This document shows, piece after piece, positions 12,058-24,115 of a stretch of DNA of 64,000 nucleotides. Numbering within the stretch: the stretch's first letter is position 1; each line of letters begins with the position of its first letter. Source of the stretch: Mesostigma viride (lineage: Eukaryota > Streptophyta > Mesostigmatophyceae > Mesostigmatales > Mesostigmataceae); assembly GCA_009746045.1 (NCBI GenBank), contig RPFO01000934.1:609101-673100 (forward strand), written 5' to 3'. The position numbers were made by a program, and so were the translations under genes. Below the pieces are notes generated by a model. It worked only from the letters and a program-made list of their open reading frames with translations. It did no database searches and had not been told where the DNA came from.

Positions 12058-12430
12058 GTGTGGCCATGGTCCGGATTCTCCCGATTTCTGGCCTGCGCTG
12101 GTTGTCTCCTTGATATTTGCTTGCGCCTCAGCCTATGTACGTCCTGGGCGCACCTCACCTGTATATAGCATCGGCTTTTGCATGTGCAGCCGACTAATTA
12201 TAATGCACCCACAGTTGGGCCGGCACCATGATCGATATGCAGAGAGAGTCCTCTGTGGCCTGCCCGCTAGTGGCAGTGAGAGGAGCTAGTTCGCAAGCTA
12301 GTCGAGGGCAGCCTCGGGCCTCCTTTGCACATTGTATATCGGAGTCAAAGGTTCCTTTATTAATGCCCACGTGACGCAGTCACGTGCGTGCTGCATGCAT
12401 GTTGCAGGAGCGTGCATGCAATTTCAGTGC
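12058..12430. repeat. Fragments of families A and C
   Basis: 12058-12120 matches family A (ATGGTCCGGATTCTCCCGAT). 12240-12430 is related in reverse complement to 33105-33261: both share GTGACGCAGTCACGTG-type sequence (CACGTGACTGCGTCAC on the other strand), AGGAACCTT, CTTCTCTCACTGCCA-like and CAGGCCA blocks. This second family is the one interrupted by the virus-like DNA at 33,262. Confidence 0.65.
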
Positions 12431-13311
12431 CGTTCGAGGCAGCATCGTCCAGTAGAGCACAAACAGCCAACACAATGAGACCAACCGCTGACAAAAATGA
12501 ACCGATGGCAGGATGGGCTAGCAGGGCAAACAGCCCGCCATTGCCTATGTTCTGATGTGTATGGTGGCACAGAAATGCATTACCAATCGATCCAATCCTC
12601 GCCTATATGAACAACTGCAGCCTTTGGACTTCCACCGCCACCCCACTGCTTCCTCAGTAAAGTCTTCATCTTTTCAACACTTGCATGCAGTGAACTACGA
12701 TCATCAACGAAGCACAACGTACAGAGAAAAAACACCACAATGTCATCTGCTCAACCACTTGTCATCCTCTTACTACGCCATAGGAAGCTGCCCCAAACGC
12801 TTGCGGTCAGCTTTGTGGAACAAAGTCACACACACGGAGAGTTTAATTATTGTCATCACGGTTGGCTCAATGACAGCACTTGACATTGCCGAGAACTCGT
12901 CACATGCTTGCTGGCTCCTGGCGCCATGGCAGTACTGAACCACCAGCATCATGGGTTCAATACAGCATACGTGAGCCAGGATTCCTCCAGCTCAGTTGAA
13001 AACTACCCCCCCCAAAGCACCCCACCTCAGCCCCACCCCGTGCCTGGCCCCCTCTTGGCATCCCACAATGGTAACGCCCCGTTCCTTGATCGAAAGATCA
13101 ACCGGTGACATTTGTACCCAGTGACATGCCACTAGTGCACGCTCACGCACATACCAGCTTACGCCAAAATGAAGAACATCGTACACCCTTTTCTCAGAAA
13201 GAGAGGGGTTTAACCGCCAACCCTAAATCCGAAACAACCCCTTCCTCCTTGGCCATGAATTTCCCCCCCAAAAGCCACAAAAAAACACCCCTCCTTCGTG
13301 TAGGTGTAGCG
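12431..13311. other. No gene seen
   Basis: Intergenic sequence 3' of the glycosyltransferase gene. It has only short open frames without codon bias, splice signals or recognisable motifs. Confidence 0.5.
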
Positions 13312-16300
13312 TTAGCTCCGCAGGCACAGCACGTTATTGGCCTGCGCAACCTCATACAGGTACTGCTCCAACCCAAGCACCGCCTCCTTGGCGGCACGGC
13401 CCGATGCTGCCCCCCCTGCCCCCCCCCGGCCGCCCCGCCGTGAGCCCCCCCTGCTGCTGGCACCCGCCGACGTGAGGATATCCTCGGGCGCAAAGTAGGT
13501 ATCGCGCGCCGCCACGTCGGCATCCGCCCCGCCCAGCTTGAACCCGTAGAGATCGAGGCGCGTGCACAGCTCCGAGTGGACAAGCGCCAGCACCAGCTGG
13601 AGTGCTGCTGACGGCTCCAGGGTCCCTGGGTCCGCTGGCGTGGAGGAGCCCGACCCGGCCCTGCGGCCCCGGGACCCCCTGGCTGCCTTGAACACGTTGG
13701 GCGAAAGCAGGTTGTACAGCCCCTGCGCGGCCATCGCGGAGACGTCGGTGATGGCCTCGAGCGAGGCGAAGGGGATCCCGCGGGACAGCCCCACGGGTGC
13801 GCGCTGGCCGGCGCTGTGCGCGTAGAGGTAGAGCCGCGGCGCTTGGCGCTCGATCACATCGCCCGGGTAGGCGGGGTCGAGCACGCGCACCGCGCTCTCG
13901 GGGAGATCCGCATCGTTGCTGGCACACGCAACGGGGATGGCGCAAGGTCATGTGCGGATGGGGATGGGTCAATGGGGTGTCGGGGGATGGGGTCATGGCA
14001 TGGGGGGATGGGGTCATGTCGGGGGGGGGGATGGGGTCATGTCGGGGGGGGGATGGGGTCATGTCGGGGGGGGGATGGGGTCATGTCGGGGGGGGGATGG
14101 GGTCATGTCGGGGGGGGGATGGGGTCATGTCGGGGGGGGGGATGGGGTCATGTCGGGGGGGGGATGGGGTCATGTCGGGGGGGGGGGGGGGGGGTCATGT
14201 CGGGGGGGGGGATGGGGTCATGGAGAGAGGTTGGATTCGTGGGCTCGAGGGGGAACAGAATGTGAGGACCTAAAAACTGTTTCTATTCATAACTTCATGT
14301 GTGGTGTGTGTCTGTGCACGACCGCCTTACCCCTGCATTGGCCTTGAAGTGCATGATCAATCGCAAAAGCGCCACTAAGTGAGAATTGCACGCCGAATTT
14401 TTGCGCACACGAAAGGACACCAAACGGTTCAATGACTTCATGTCACGCACTTGTCACCCAATGTCAGCTTCTCACTCACAGACACCGCTCAAGCACGGGA
14501 TACCAGCTTTAAAACAAAGCAAAACAAAACAAAACACACGCATAATCTCACTCACACAAATAACACGTAGATTAACCACAGGCCGCGCTCTCACCCATAC
14601 ACTCTCAACGACTGATTCTCACCGCAACCCCTATAATCGGCGCCATTTTTGCGAGACATGCCGCGCTGCGTAGGCCCGTGTCCCATAGGCACCCGCGCAA
14701 ATATACACCCACGCCGATCGCCGTCTCAACTCTCATCACTCAAACAGATGCCGCGTTCAGAAATCGCACGATCAGACCATCGAATCTTCACTCACACAAA
14801 CGCCGCGTTGAGGAAGTGCACGCGATGCTCCCAATCACACAAGCGTCACATTAAGCATCGCATGCACAGACCATGTATCCCACGCCAACCACTCACGCAA
14901 ACACCGCATGAAAGTACCACACCATCACACCTCCTCGCACGCAAGCACCACATCGATAAACCACATGCCACGCTCTCACTCACACAATCACCACATTGAA
15001 AAACCGCATGCCATCCATGTTCCCCTTCACTCACACAAACGCCGCGTTGAGGAACCGCACGCTCGTCTTGGTGCCCACGGAATACTCGTAGTCATGCACA
15101 GGGCTGAACCCAAAGCGCAGCACGCTGTCGTGCGCGTCAATCTCCGCCCCCCTCTCCGCCGACAGCAGCAACCGCGACGGCGCCACCACCGCGCACCGGC
15201 CCAGCGACCCCTTCCTCAAGGCCAGCCCGTGTCTGGAGCCCATCGGCCCGCACGCTTTCGCCAGCAGGTCACACGTGTGGGACGCGTCCGGGCGCCAGTA
15301 GCGCATCATGCGGACCAGAGTGCGGATCGAGGGCGGTGGCGCCACGAATGACATTCTTGGGCCCGGCCGCCAATTACCACTCCCCGCACGCGAACCTGCC
15401 CTCCCCCTGGTGGCCGCCACCGCCCCCGATGACGACAAGGAAGAAACATCCGACGAATCCCCGGAGAACGAGGACGGTGAAAGGAGACCCGTCCAGCGAG
15501 AGAAGGCCGACCCGACTGCCTTTGCGGCGGATCCGGAGCGAGACGCCAGGGCGTACCCCTTCTGGCGGACGGCACGAGTCAAGGAACCCAGCGCCTCGTG
15601 GTCCACTTTGACCTCCACGAGGCCACGCAAGCGCCGCCGCCGCTGCCACTCGCCCAACTGTTCCACCTCCGCGATCTCACTCACCAGTCCATGCTGGCCC
15701 AGGACGGACACTCGCGACAGCAGCCGCCGCCGCCCGTGCGCACTAGCATCCGTAAAACCGCCTCCCACTCCCCCCTGCGACGCATATGCCCCCCCCCCGG
15801 CCATACCCCCCACTCCCCCCAAGCCACGGCTGGTTGCGCCTACAACCGCATGGGGGGCGGTTGCGATCGAGGCCACGGGGTCCCCACACGCGGTGAAAAC
15901 TCGGCACATCTCCGGGGGTGGGACCGCCGGCCCCCTCTGGGCCCCCCCAACCCCCCCGCCGCCGCCCCCGGCACCCCCAGCACCCCGGCCGCCCCCGGCA
16001 CCCCGGCCGCCTGGAGCTCCGAATCCCCCCGGATGGGTGCCACGCGCGGAAAATGGACGGTGCAGCGCGACCGCATCTCCCGCAGCGTACTCTCCCCCCA
16101 CGAGGTGGGCACGCGCTTGAGGCCCAGCATGTGGACCTCGACCGCCTCAGACCCTTCCAGGGGGGCCACCGGGTCGTCGTCCTCGGGCCCTTCCTCGCCC
16201 TCGCCCTCGTCCTCGACAGCGTCGTCGCCAGCGACGAGCGAGCTATCACCATCACCCGAGAGAGGAGAGGATGACCCTTGTCCCGAGAACTGTGAGAAAC

Positions 16301-18146
16301 CTCGCGCGGATGATGAGTAATCCGACGAGGCCATCATCGGCACATTCGTGCTGCCCCAATCCAGATTTGCGCCGCCACTGCTGCCGCCGCCGCCACCGGT
16401 GTTCCCATCGGCCGACAAGCCCCATGCAGGTGATAGTAGCGAGGCATCTGGTACAGATGTGCTGCCGTCGCTGCCACCCAAACCCTGACCCTCTGACTGC
16501 GATGGCAGGGAATCTGAGACTGCTCCCGTGGCACTGCTGCCGTCGCCAGCAAAAGGCCAGTCGCCGCCCTCAGCAGCTGCAGAAGCCCATGCCTCTGACG
16601 ACTGCGCCGACGGATTCGAGGCTGAAACCTGCATCACACTATCGTCATCACCACCCCCAGAGTCTGCTGACTCTCGGTTGCCCTCGAACGACTGGTCTGG
16701 CAACATGCCAGCCACATCCTCCGTGGGCGCTAGGCCACCCTCGAGAAGCTCTGTTGGCGTTGCGGACGCTATCGCTATCGCGGCCGAGAGCAGGCCACCA
16801 TCTGCGCTGTCCACGACCGGGCCACTATCGGTAAGCTCTGTTGGCGTTGCGGACGCTATCGCTATCGCGGCCGAGAGCAGGCCACCATCTGCGCTGTCCA
16901 CGACCGGGCCACGATCGCTGATAACTGCCACTTGGCCGCCATCCGGGCCGGTAATCACCGTATCCCCGCCGCCGGCATCTGCCACCAATGGCTCTGTCAT
17001 GGCCTGCTCCAGCCCCGCAGCCTCACTGCCACTGTAGCCGCCACTGGCATCCGCGCTGCCGTCCTTGTTCTTCGTCATCTTGGAGCTGTCACGCGGCTGC
17101 GTCCCTGCGAGCACCTGGCCATCGTCGGTCGCAGTGAGACCCTGGCTGCCATCTGTCACGCCCGGCGATGCATCGCCACCATCCCCTATAGCAGCATCTT
17201 GCACTGCATCGTCCATAAACGGCTCGGACACAAAGTCATCCGGCTGGATATCTCCATGATCCATCGACGAGTCCCCAAAGAAGCTGTCGACAATTGGGCC
17301 GCCCTGTTCCTCCTGCTGCTGCTGCCGATCGCTGGGATAAACATAGCCAGCCAGCTGCTGCCGAGCGCCGCCACCATAGCCGGCCTGCTGGTCCGCGCTC
17401 GGGACGATGGATTGACCAGCATCACTTACTGCTGGGACCGGTTCACCCACGGCTGGGACCTGGGCGATGGATTGAGGGAAATAGGGGGGAAGGGTCACCT
17501 CTACCGATTCCCCCGAGTGGACCACTTCCCCAGGAACGGGATGCCCAGGGAGCAAATCGCTGTGGGCGACGTCGCCAGGGATGAGGTCGCTGTGGCCAGG
17601 GACCACGTCGCCAAGGAGGGCATTAGGCGCAGTTGCCGTCCAGCTGTCAAGCCCGGCCGTGTACAGCGGCCGCTGTTCCACCACGCTGTCCGCGGCCGGG
17701 TCCTGAAAAGCGTTGTTTTCGGGCTGGGGACCCAGCGAGCCCAGCTGATGGAAATGCATACCAGCGTCGGAACCCGCACCGGTGGCCGTGCTTTCCTCAC
17801 CCGGCTGATGAATGTTGAAAAACTGGTCTATGCCATCATTGTCAAGAGCACGGACGCCGCTGGAGGAGTCATCACCTGAAGGCCACAGATGACGGTGCTC
17901 TGGAAATTCCTCACTGTCTTCCTCCGGGGGCTCACCTTCCGCAGCCGAATTTTCTTCATCCAGGCGCTTCAACTGCTCATCAAGAAGTCCCTGCCATGCA
18001 TGCCCATCCGACGCTGCATTTTCCAAAGATGGATCCGTCGTGTCGTCGAAGTTGTACGATGCCAGAACCTGCCGACAGAGCATTTGCAAAAGCAGTGATG
18101 CTAAACATGCCTGCAGAAGGCTGCATCTCATTCGCGCCGGCAACAT
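13312..18146 (-). CDS. Family 29 glycosyltransferase (sialyltransferase-like)
   Basis: Two exons on the minus strand: 18146 to 15035 and 13918 to 13312. The join at donor GTGAGT (15034) and acceptor GTGCCAG is in phase and restores a Val codon. The N-terminus has a hydrophobic segment (LLQACLASLLLQMLC, about residues 9-23) fitting a signal anchor, then about 650 acidic Ser/Gly/Asp-rich stem residues with one exact internal duplication (SGPVVDSADGGLLSAAIAIA twice). The catalytic part shows sialylmotif L: GRCAVVAPSRLLLSAERGAE, then IDAHDSVLRFGFSP and VGTKTSVRFLN. A motif-S-like block follows in exon 2 (PSAALQLVLALVHSELCTRL, then DLYGF), with a weaker final motif around EAVLGLEQYLYEV. By family it would transfer sialic acid or a related sugar from a CMP donor in the Golgi lumen. 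The frame changes near 16,030 beside a G6 run. This is either a sequence error or an intron I cannot place. The gene is divergent from the RRM gene at 19,238. Confidence 0.72.
13945..14222. repeat. G-rich minisatellite in the glycosyltransferase intron
   Basis: About nine to eleven units of roughly 22-24 bp, GGGATGGGGTCATGTC followed by G runs of 7 to 17. On the transcribed strand it is C-rich and lies just upstream of the splice acceptor of the last exon, where a pyrimidine tract belongs. The plus strand can form G-quadruplexes. Run lengths differ from unit to unit and are error-prone. Confidence 0.9.
14430..15060. repeat. Degenerate copies of the exon end and splice donor
   Basis: The real exon-intron edge on the plus strand reads CTTCACTCACACAAACGCCG then CGTTGAGGAACCGCACGCTC (15025-15064). 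A near-exact copy lies at 14788-14826, and weaker ones at about 14965-15010, 14895-14940, 14730-14760, 14550-14585 and 14470-14500, all keeping CACTCACACAA (minus strand donor-like TTGTGTGAGTG) and a GCG-TTGAGGAA-like block. The intron is largely built from this unit. Confidence 0.75.
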
Positions 18147-19237
18147 TCGTAGTCCTTCAAAGCGCGCTTCCTAACCAGTTTAGCGCCTAATTCAATTTAG
18201 TCGCCGCCAAAAAGACGATGAGAATAGGGTGCTTGAATAAATGCTGGAAGCGCCATCTCAGGCCGCCGGTAGTGACGTGCAGCATGTGACTGCCGGATCA
18301 CAGGCTTCAAGCAAAAACAACAAACGGGCTTTCCCAGCGATTACGACTTTGCACCCAGCAGACAAAATAATGCGCCTTGCCTGGAATTAGGAGGGGAATA
18401 ACAGCCACCAAGCATAAAACTCGTCAATTTTTTTCCATGTAAATCCGGTGTAAACCTGATGTAAAGAAATCATGGGTAATGGTTTGTTTCCCATAACGTT
18501 TACGAAAGTTTTACGAAACTAGTTGAGAAAGGGTGACCAGACCATTGACCGAGGACCATGAGTTGGCCCGTCCTTGCTGGCAGACCAATTCGGTGCACGT
18601 GACCGTAGCCCGATTGAGCTCTAGAGATTGAGCTGGGGGCGGCTACAAGCTGGAACGTTGCGGCCACGCGTGATCGCATCCGTCATTGCAAGATCTAGAG
18701 ATCTGATTTTCCGAGGAATGAGTTCATTGAGTTGAGTTGAGTTGAGTATATTCCCACGCCGAGGAATGGGCGCAGTTTGGCACATGGCATGCGCACCATC
18801 GAGCCAATCACGACGCTTGAATATGCCCCAGGCCGGTGCCCGCCGCCGCGGGTGGCCGTAGTTCAACAGGTAAAAGATTTGTGCGGGGGGCTCGCGGCAA
18901 AAAAACGCGAGCTAATTTGGCAGTCGAGTCAGCACGGGATCTAGCCAAGGGCGGTCTGGGCGGAGGCGTGACTCGGATGAGGCAGTCTCTATCTAGCACA
19001 CTGCTCGCTGGCATTTTTTACCTACTGCACCAAAACCTGTGCCATGCAGGCTGGAAGGCCGAAACGACGGAGGTATTAGAGCTGCTTTGCTCGTTGGAAC
19101 GGAAAGCAGGCATTTTTAAATGATCGCTCATTCTGACTTTTAGCCACAAAAGTTCTTGGCGATTCTCAATGTCTTTTAAACTGGTTGGTCGCATCGCGGC
19201 ACTTGTTCGTGCAGTTTAGGCTGCAGGCAACACTGCC
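18147..19237. promoter_or_regulatory. Divergent intergenic region, promoters assumed
   Basis: This 1.1-kb stretch separates the glycosyltransferase start (18146, minus) from the RRM gene start (19238, plus), so it should hold both promoters. I see no TATA box I trust. There is a TTGAG pentanucleotide repeat at 18726-18748 and a perfect 7-bp stem (GCTCGCG / CGCGAGC) around 18889-18911. Confidence 0.35.
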
Positions 19238-22200
19238 ATGGGAGGTTTAAGTGTGCTGCTTCAGCAAGGGGGGGCTCCTGGTCACAGATTCCGAACAGCA
19301 TCGTCTCATGGTGAAAGCGGTGTACCAGGCGAACCTAGTGCTGCTGACGCCCAGGGGGATGCCGTTTTAAATAGGAAACCGGAGGGTTCGTCGCGTCCTG
19401 AACGAGGGCGGGCGTCGCTAGATTCCCGGCTGACCGCTATCGAGAGAGAGTTTATTCAGTCAGTTGGAGATAGCCCTGCTACTGGTGCCCCTCAAGATGA
19501 TAAAGCGGAAAAGGAGCGACGTGCTGCTGGCAAGAATAGGTGGAGTTCCGGCGTGGGGTGGGAAATGTGTGCTCCAGGCAAACGTGCTGACAAGTCCAAT
19601 GCCGTGGACAAATTTACAATCGTTATCAAGAACATCAACTTTAAGGTAAGCAGGGGGAGGGCGTTGTGAAGCAGCAGGCAGCTTGAAGGGTTTACCTTTT
19701 CTATCGATCTAGTCACCAGTGGCTATGTGTACGATGGCAGGTAAACTCATGCGTACACAACATTATTCTCTCCATGCTATCGCAGTACATTATAGTATAT
19801 GTGGCTATGCGCATTGAAACGCAGAGGTTGGCTGCTAGGCCATGTGGTCTAGGAAAGCCCCAAGCGTCGCCAAGCATTTTAAATTGTCATCGGTATGGCT
19901 GTTGTACTGGGACTTGTTGGTGGTACCACCGTTGTCGCGCACTTTAAGGGTCGCGCACTTTCTCAGCTTTTGGTGGGTCTACGGGTCCTAGGCCACAGCA
20001 TGATTGGCCTTGGTGCAACAAGTTGTGGCAGGTCACAAGTTGTGTGCATGCCCTCCTGCCATTCCAGCCGTGGTCCACCCGCCTACTTCGGCGATACTAG
20101 AATATCGCGTAGGTCCGTGCGTAGTAGTACTCCTGCGCACATAGCTCTAGTGGTGAGCCATCTTCTATAGATTCCGCTATATCGGACATATTGGCACCCC
20201 TCTCGGGTAAAGAGGTTTTTCGCAGTTGGGCTGTTTCGAAATGATTGTGAGACGCCTTCGGATCAGGAGACTCACACAGCCGCGAAATCATGCCAAAGGT
20301 CCTATGTTCGATCCCTTGCTGGTAGCTTCTGAGCTTTCTTATTTTCTGTGTTCCGCGGAATCTCATATTTGGGCCGCTAGCGTTTTCACGTTTGTTGCTT
20401 TCTGGTCTGACGACAATGCCCTCCTGCGCTCACTTGCATGCCCTCTACTTGTCTCCAGGATCTCGGTGTTTTTAGTATGGTTGGTGCCATGCCCTCCTGG
20501 CCCGGTGGCCAGCCATATAGGCATGCACAAGATGGTGTAAGATCACTTTGTACCACAGATCTTAATTTTCTTCTTTGATACTTTCAGCAAACACTTTGTG
20601 GATATTCCTAGCGCGTGGCTGTAGCAAATGTGTAGTGGCGAATGCGTTTGCGGGAAAACGTTTGTCGCAAATGTCTTGTGGCAAATGCATCATGCCACAA
20701 CATTGCAACGCATTGTAACCGATGCGTTGACGTGCTGGTGTAGAATGGGTCGGTGGCCCCCCTGGCTGTTTAGGCATTTCTGTGATGCCCTTGTGCACAG
20801 ACTTCCATCTTCTGAGTCAGGGGGTGACAGCAGATACTCAAAGCATGAGCTGAGCATTATTTTTTCTCTTACGTGCCCGGTGGCAAATGTACACAGAGGC
20901 TGCTTTGCTAAGCCACAAACCTAGCCAGCGTGCAGCATGCAATAGAGGTTCGATTATCAAATGGGCAAACCTGAACTTACATCTCCCATGTACATCAACT
21001 TATAGCTGGCACATATGTATTTCCAATACCCATGTTTTATCTTTGCTTGTCTTAGCCTCCCCCCTCCTGGATCCATTAACCCATTGCTCCTGTGATAATT
21101 TATCTGCAATATATTAATAGTCCACCGAGTTTTAGATTACATTTCCACCCGCTCACTGCCCATGTCACATCATTGCTTGAACATGCCAATGCCCACACCC
21201 ATGCCCACATGCATGCCCACGCATTCCCATGTCACCGCATTTTTTCTTGTCCCATGTTTGCTCTACTCATCTTTGCTTCGCGCATTGTCGCTGCTCCGAT
21301 CTCGTTGCTTGCCGCCCTCCCTGTCCCTTCACCCGCAGCTGCCCATGTCTAAGATTTCTTTGCTTCACTCATATTTGCTCACCTTTGCCTTTCCTATTGG
21401 CTCATCCTTGCTCTCCCCCCCAATGCCCCCGCCCCCCGCCTTGGCAGCTTCCCATGTCCAAGATGTCAGAGACCCTCGACGAGCTGGGCGTGCCGCCCAT
21501 GTCCATCAACTACGCGTATGACGCCGATGGCGACTTCCGAGGGACGGCGTTCCTGAAGTACTCCAACACCGAGGACAGCGACCGTGCGCTCGAGGTGTGC
21601 CAGAATTACACCATCCTCGGCCGCCAGTGGCACGTCGAGAAGTATGTGCGCAAAGTCAGCGGCACGGGCATGCCGCCTCTGCCCCCCACAGTGGCCGAGG
21701 GGAGTGAGGAGGGTATCGCGGACATGGAGGGGGGTGCGGTGGGGGGTGCGTCGGAAAATGTTGAGTCAGTCAACCGGAAAATCGTGGACAAGCTCGAGCG
21801 GTTCAAGGCGGTATGTGGACCCTTGAGTGTTTTTTCCTCCATTTTATTATTGAGAGTGTTGTTGTTGTTTTCTCCTCCTTGGTTCTTCACGGGCGTTTGG
21901 AGGCCTTTGTGTACCTCAGCCGATCTCGGTACGTGGTTGGGTGTCTGCACAGGTGCAGCTTTGGCTAATCTTGTGCAAGGTTGCTTTCATGATAAGTTTT
22001 GAATAGGACAATATGAATGTGAGGTGCCATGCTCGATGGTTTTTTGCCTGAATCATGTTTCAATGGTGGGAGAGACCTTGGGCGCATCAGTTAAGGTACA
22101 GGGCAAGAAGAATGGGAGGTATATTGGAGCAGACCAGCTTCGCGGTGTTAGCCCTTGATGGGTCCCTTAATAGCCCATTCTTGTCTTTTTTCCACCGGCT

Positions 22201-23925
22201 TGGTAAGCCTTGTGCATCGCGCAAGGCACTGCAGGCATTGCAGTACAAATAGAATGGATGAAGAAGAATCTCTTTTGCTTTTGCCCAGCTTCTTTCCTAT
22301 CCACCCCCACTCATACCCCCCCCCCCCTTTCCCTGCTGCTGGTGCTCCCTCTGCCGTGCGCCCCCCGGCTGCTCCCTGTGACTATCTCTTGCGCAAACAC
22401 GTTGCGCGCAAACACTCACGCGATGACTCTGCGTCCCGTGTTTCCCCAACCACCCATCCCTCGTTCCTTCCTCACACAACAACAGAACAAGGTGCTGCGC
22501 AGCATGAACATGTCGCACCCGCCTGAGGATCACGACGTGCTCACCGCGGTCGCGCGCCGGCTCGGCCTGCTCGTCGAGGTCAAACCCGACGGCACCATCC
22601 ACGTCTCCAAGCCCGCGCCGCCAGCCTCGAGTGGGGCAGGGGCAGGGGCACCTTCTCGCGATGCCAACGAGGCCGATGACGAGGCGGCCAGCAGCGGCGG
22701 CGGTGACGACGATAGTGACGGGCTCGACGACGCGGTCGCGGCCGCACGCTTGGCGGCCATGGCAGCGCTCGGGGGCGGGGTGGATCATCACGGAGGGGTG
22801 CCGGCAGCATCGGCGGCCGGTGCCTCTGGCACCTGCAACCGGCGGCGTAGTGGCGGCAGCAAGAAGGACATGCTGGCGACTGGAGTTCCACGGTCCGCGT
22901 CGGGTTCCGTGCATGGGTCGCCGTTGGCAGAAGGCCACAGCCCTGCGGCGAGCGACCGGTCCAAGCATTCGGAGCTCACGCGGCAATTAAAGGGCAGCGG
23001 GGGTGCCAGCGGCGGGACCACCCCTGGGGGCGGGATCCCCTCAGGGACGTCTGGCAGCAGGAGCCGTCGCTCGTCGGCTGATCACTCGCGCACTCATAGC
23101 GACCACGGGATCAGCCGGTTCGGGGGCCACGGGGACGAGTCGTCGTCAGGGGCCAAGTGGGGCCATATCAGCACCGCGGATGACCCAGGCCGGTGGGTGG
23201 GCAGCGCGCGGGGGGATGATGGGGAGGGGGGGGGGAGCAGCGGGGGCGAGTGGCAGCACGTGGGGTCCGCGGGCCGGGCCAGCCGTGACGCCTCGCACCC
23301 ACCCACCGCGTCATTTTTCCGGGAACAGGAAGGCTCGAGCGGCGCCGCGGGCGCGGGCCATCATGGGAAGCACGCCGGGGGTGGATCCGCGTACACGCAT
23401 TTCGGGTCCCCTGGCACGCACCACAGCGATGGCAGCCATCACGCGCACCACACGGGGGGTGGGCCAGGGAACAGCGGTGGTGCTGCCTCTGGGAGCGCTG
23501 CTGCGCCTTCGACGAGTGGCGGGAAGAGCCACCCGTGGGATATTCCCTCGGGGGGCCACACGGGCTCCCACTCGGGGGGGGGGCACTCGGGTAGCCACTC
23601 GGGCAGCCACCACTCATCGTCGCGCATGCGCGTGGGGTCATTGGACAAGAGCGAGGGGGCACACCATGAGGCCAGCCCCAAGGTGAGCGGGGGCGGGGGC
23701 AGCGGCGGAGCAGGCGAAGGCTCCCCCTCGAGCTCCTACACCAAGTGGCGTAAGGAGTTTCTGGTCTCGCACGCGGCCGAGGTCCCCCAGTATGTCCCGC
23801 CACGCCAGCCCCTTGGGCCGGACGGCACCAAGGGGTTTGGCGCGGTGCGTAAGGTGCGCGGGCTCGAGGGCACGCCCACGGGGAGTGGCACTGGGTCACC
23901 CCAGACAATCTCGGTGCTCGGATAG
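19238..23925 (+). CDS. RRM protein with SUZ-C-like C-terminus
   Basis: Exons 19238-19645, 21448-21810 and 22486-23925 join in phase 0 with donors GTAAGC and GTATGT and acceptors GGCAG and AACAG, giving about 736 residues. An RRM spans about residues 125-205: RNP2 is TIVIKNINF at the end of exon 1 and RNP1 is FRGTAFLKY in exon 2. After it come a helical block (RKIVDKLERFKANKVLRSMN) and ARRLGLLVEV, which loosely recalls an R3H domain. A long Ser/Gly/His-rich disordered part follows. The C-terminus has PLGPDGTKGFGAVRK, like the SUZ-C motif (P-x-GPDGT-x-GF) found in RNA-binding proteins. The role is inferred as cytoplasmic mRNA binding. The start ATG is the first in the frame, but an upstream coding exon is possible. 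The last codons and the stop (GTGCTCGGATAG) are repeated downstream. Confidence 0.72.
21336..21470 (+). repeat. Duplicate of exon 2 start of the RRM gene
   Basis: CAGCTGCCCATGTCTAAGAT at 21336-21355 parallels the true boundary CAGCTTCCCATGTCCAAGAT at 21445-21464 with two mismatches. Both follow pyrimidine-rich tracts, and both would encode the start L-P-M-S-K in the same way. A weaker relic (CTGCCCATGTCAC) is near 21157. Confidence 0.75.
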
Positions 23926-24115
23926 GCGATGCCCATTTGATTCTTGGATAGGTGGCACTTCATTTGGTGCTCGGATAGGCGTTACCATGTCGGCGCCGCC
24001 CCATTTGGGTGCACCATTAGGTTCTGCCTTTTTCGTGCTCGGATAGGCGCTGCCCCTTTGGTGGACTGGCAGGCACTGCCCCTTCGTTGGTGCTCAGATA
24101 AGCATTGCCCCTTTT
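23911..24115 (+). repeat. Repeats of the stop-codon edge in the 3' flank
   Basis: The gene ends GGTGCTCGGATAGGCGATGCCC. Copies of GTGCTCGGATAGGCG-x-TGCC follow near 23971, 24037 and 24089 (the last as GTGCTCAGATAAGCATTGCC), with a shorter TTCTTGGATAGGTGGC at 23941. Spacing is 28-66 bp. Confidence 0.8.

Noticed and set aside
12908-12982. tRNA-like sequence with CTGGCTC/GAGCCAG acceptor ends and GGGTTCAATAC
   Set aside because: No D, anticodon or T stems form. The pairing is limited to the ends.
18850-18915. A-box-like TAGTTCAACAGG followed by a perfect 7-bp hairpin
   Set aside because: There is no B box or acceptor stem, so it is not a tRNA gene.
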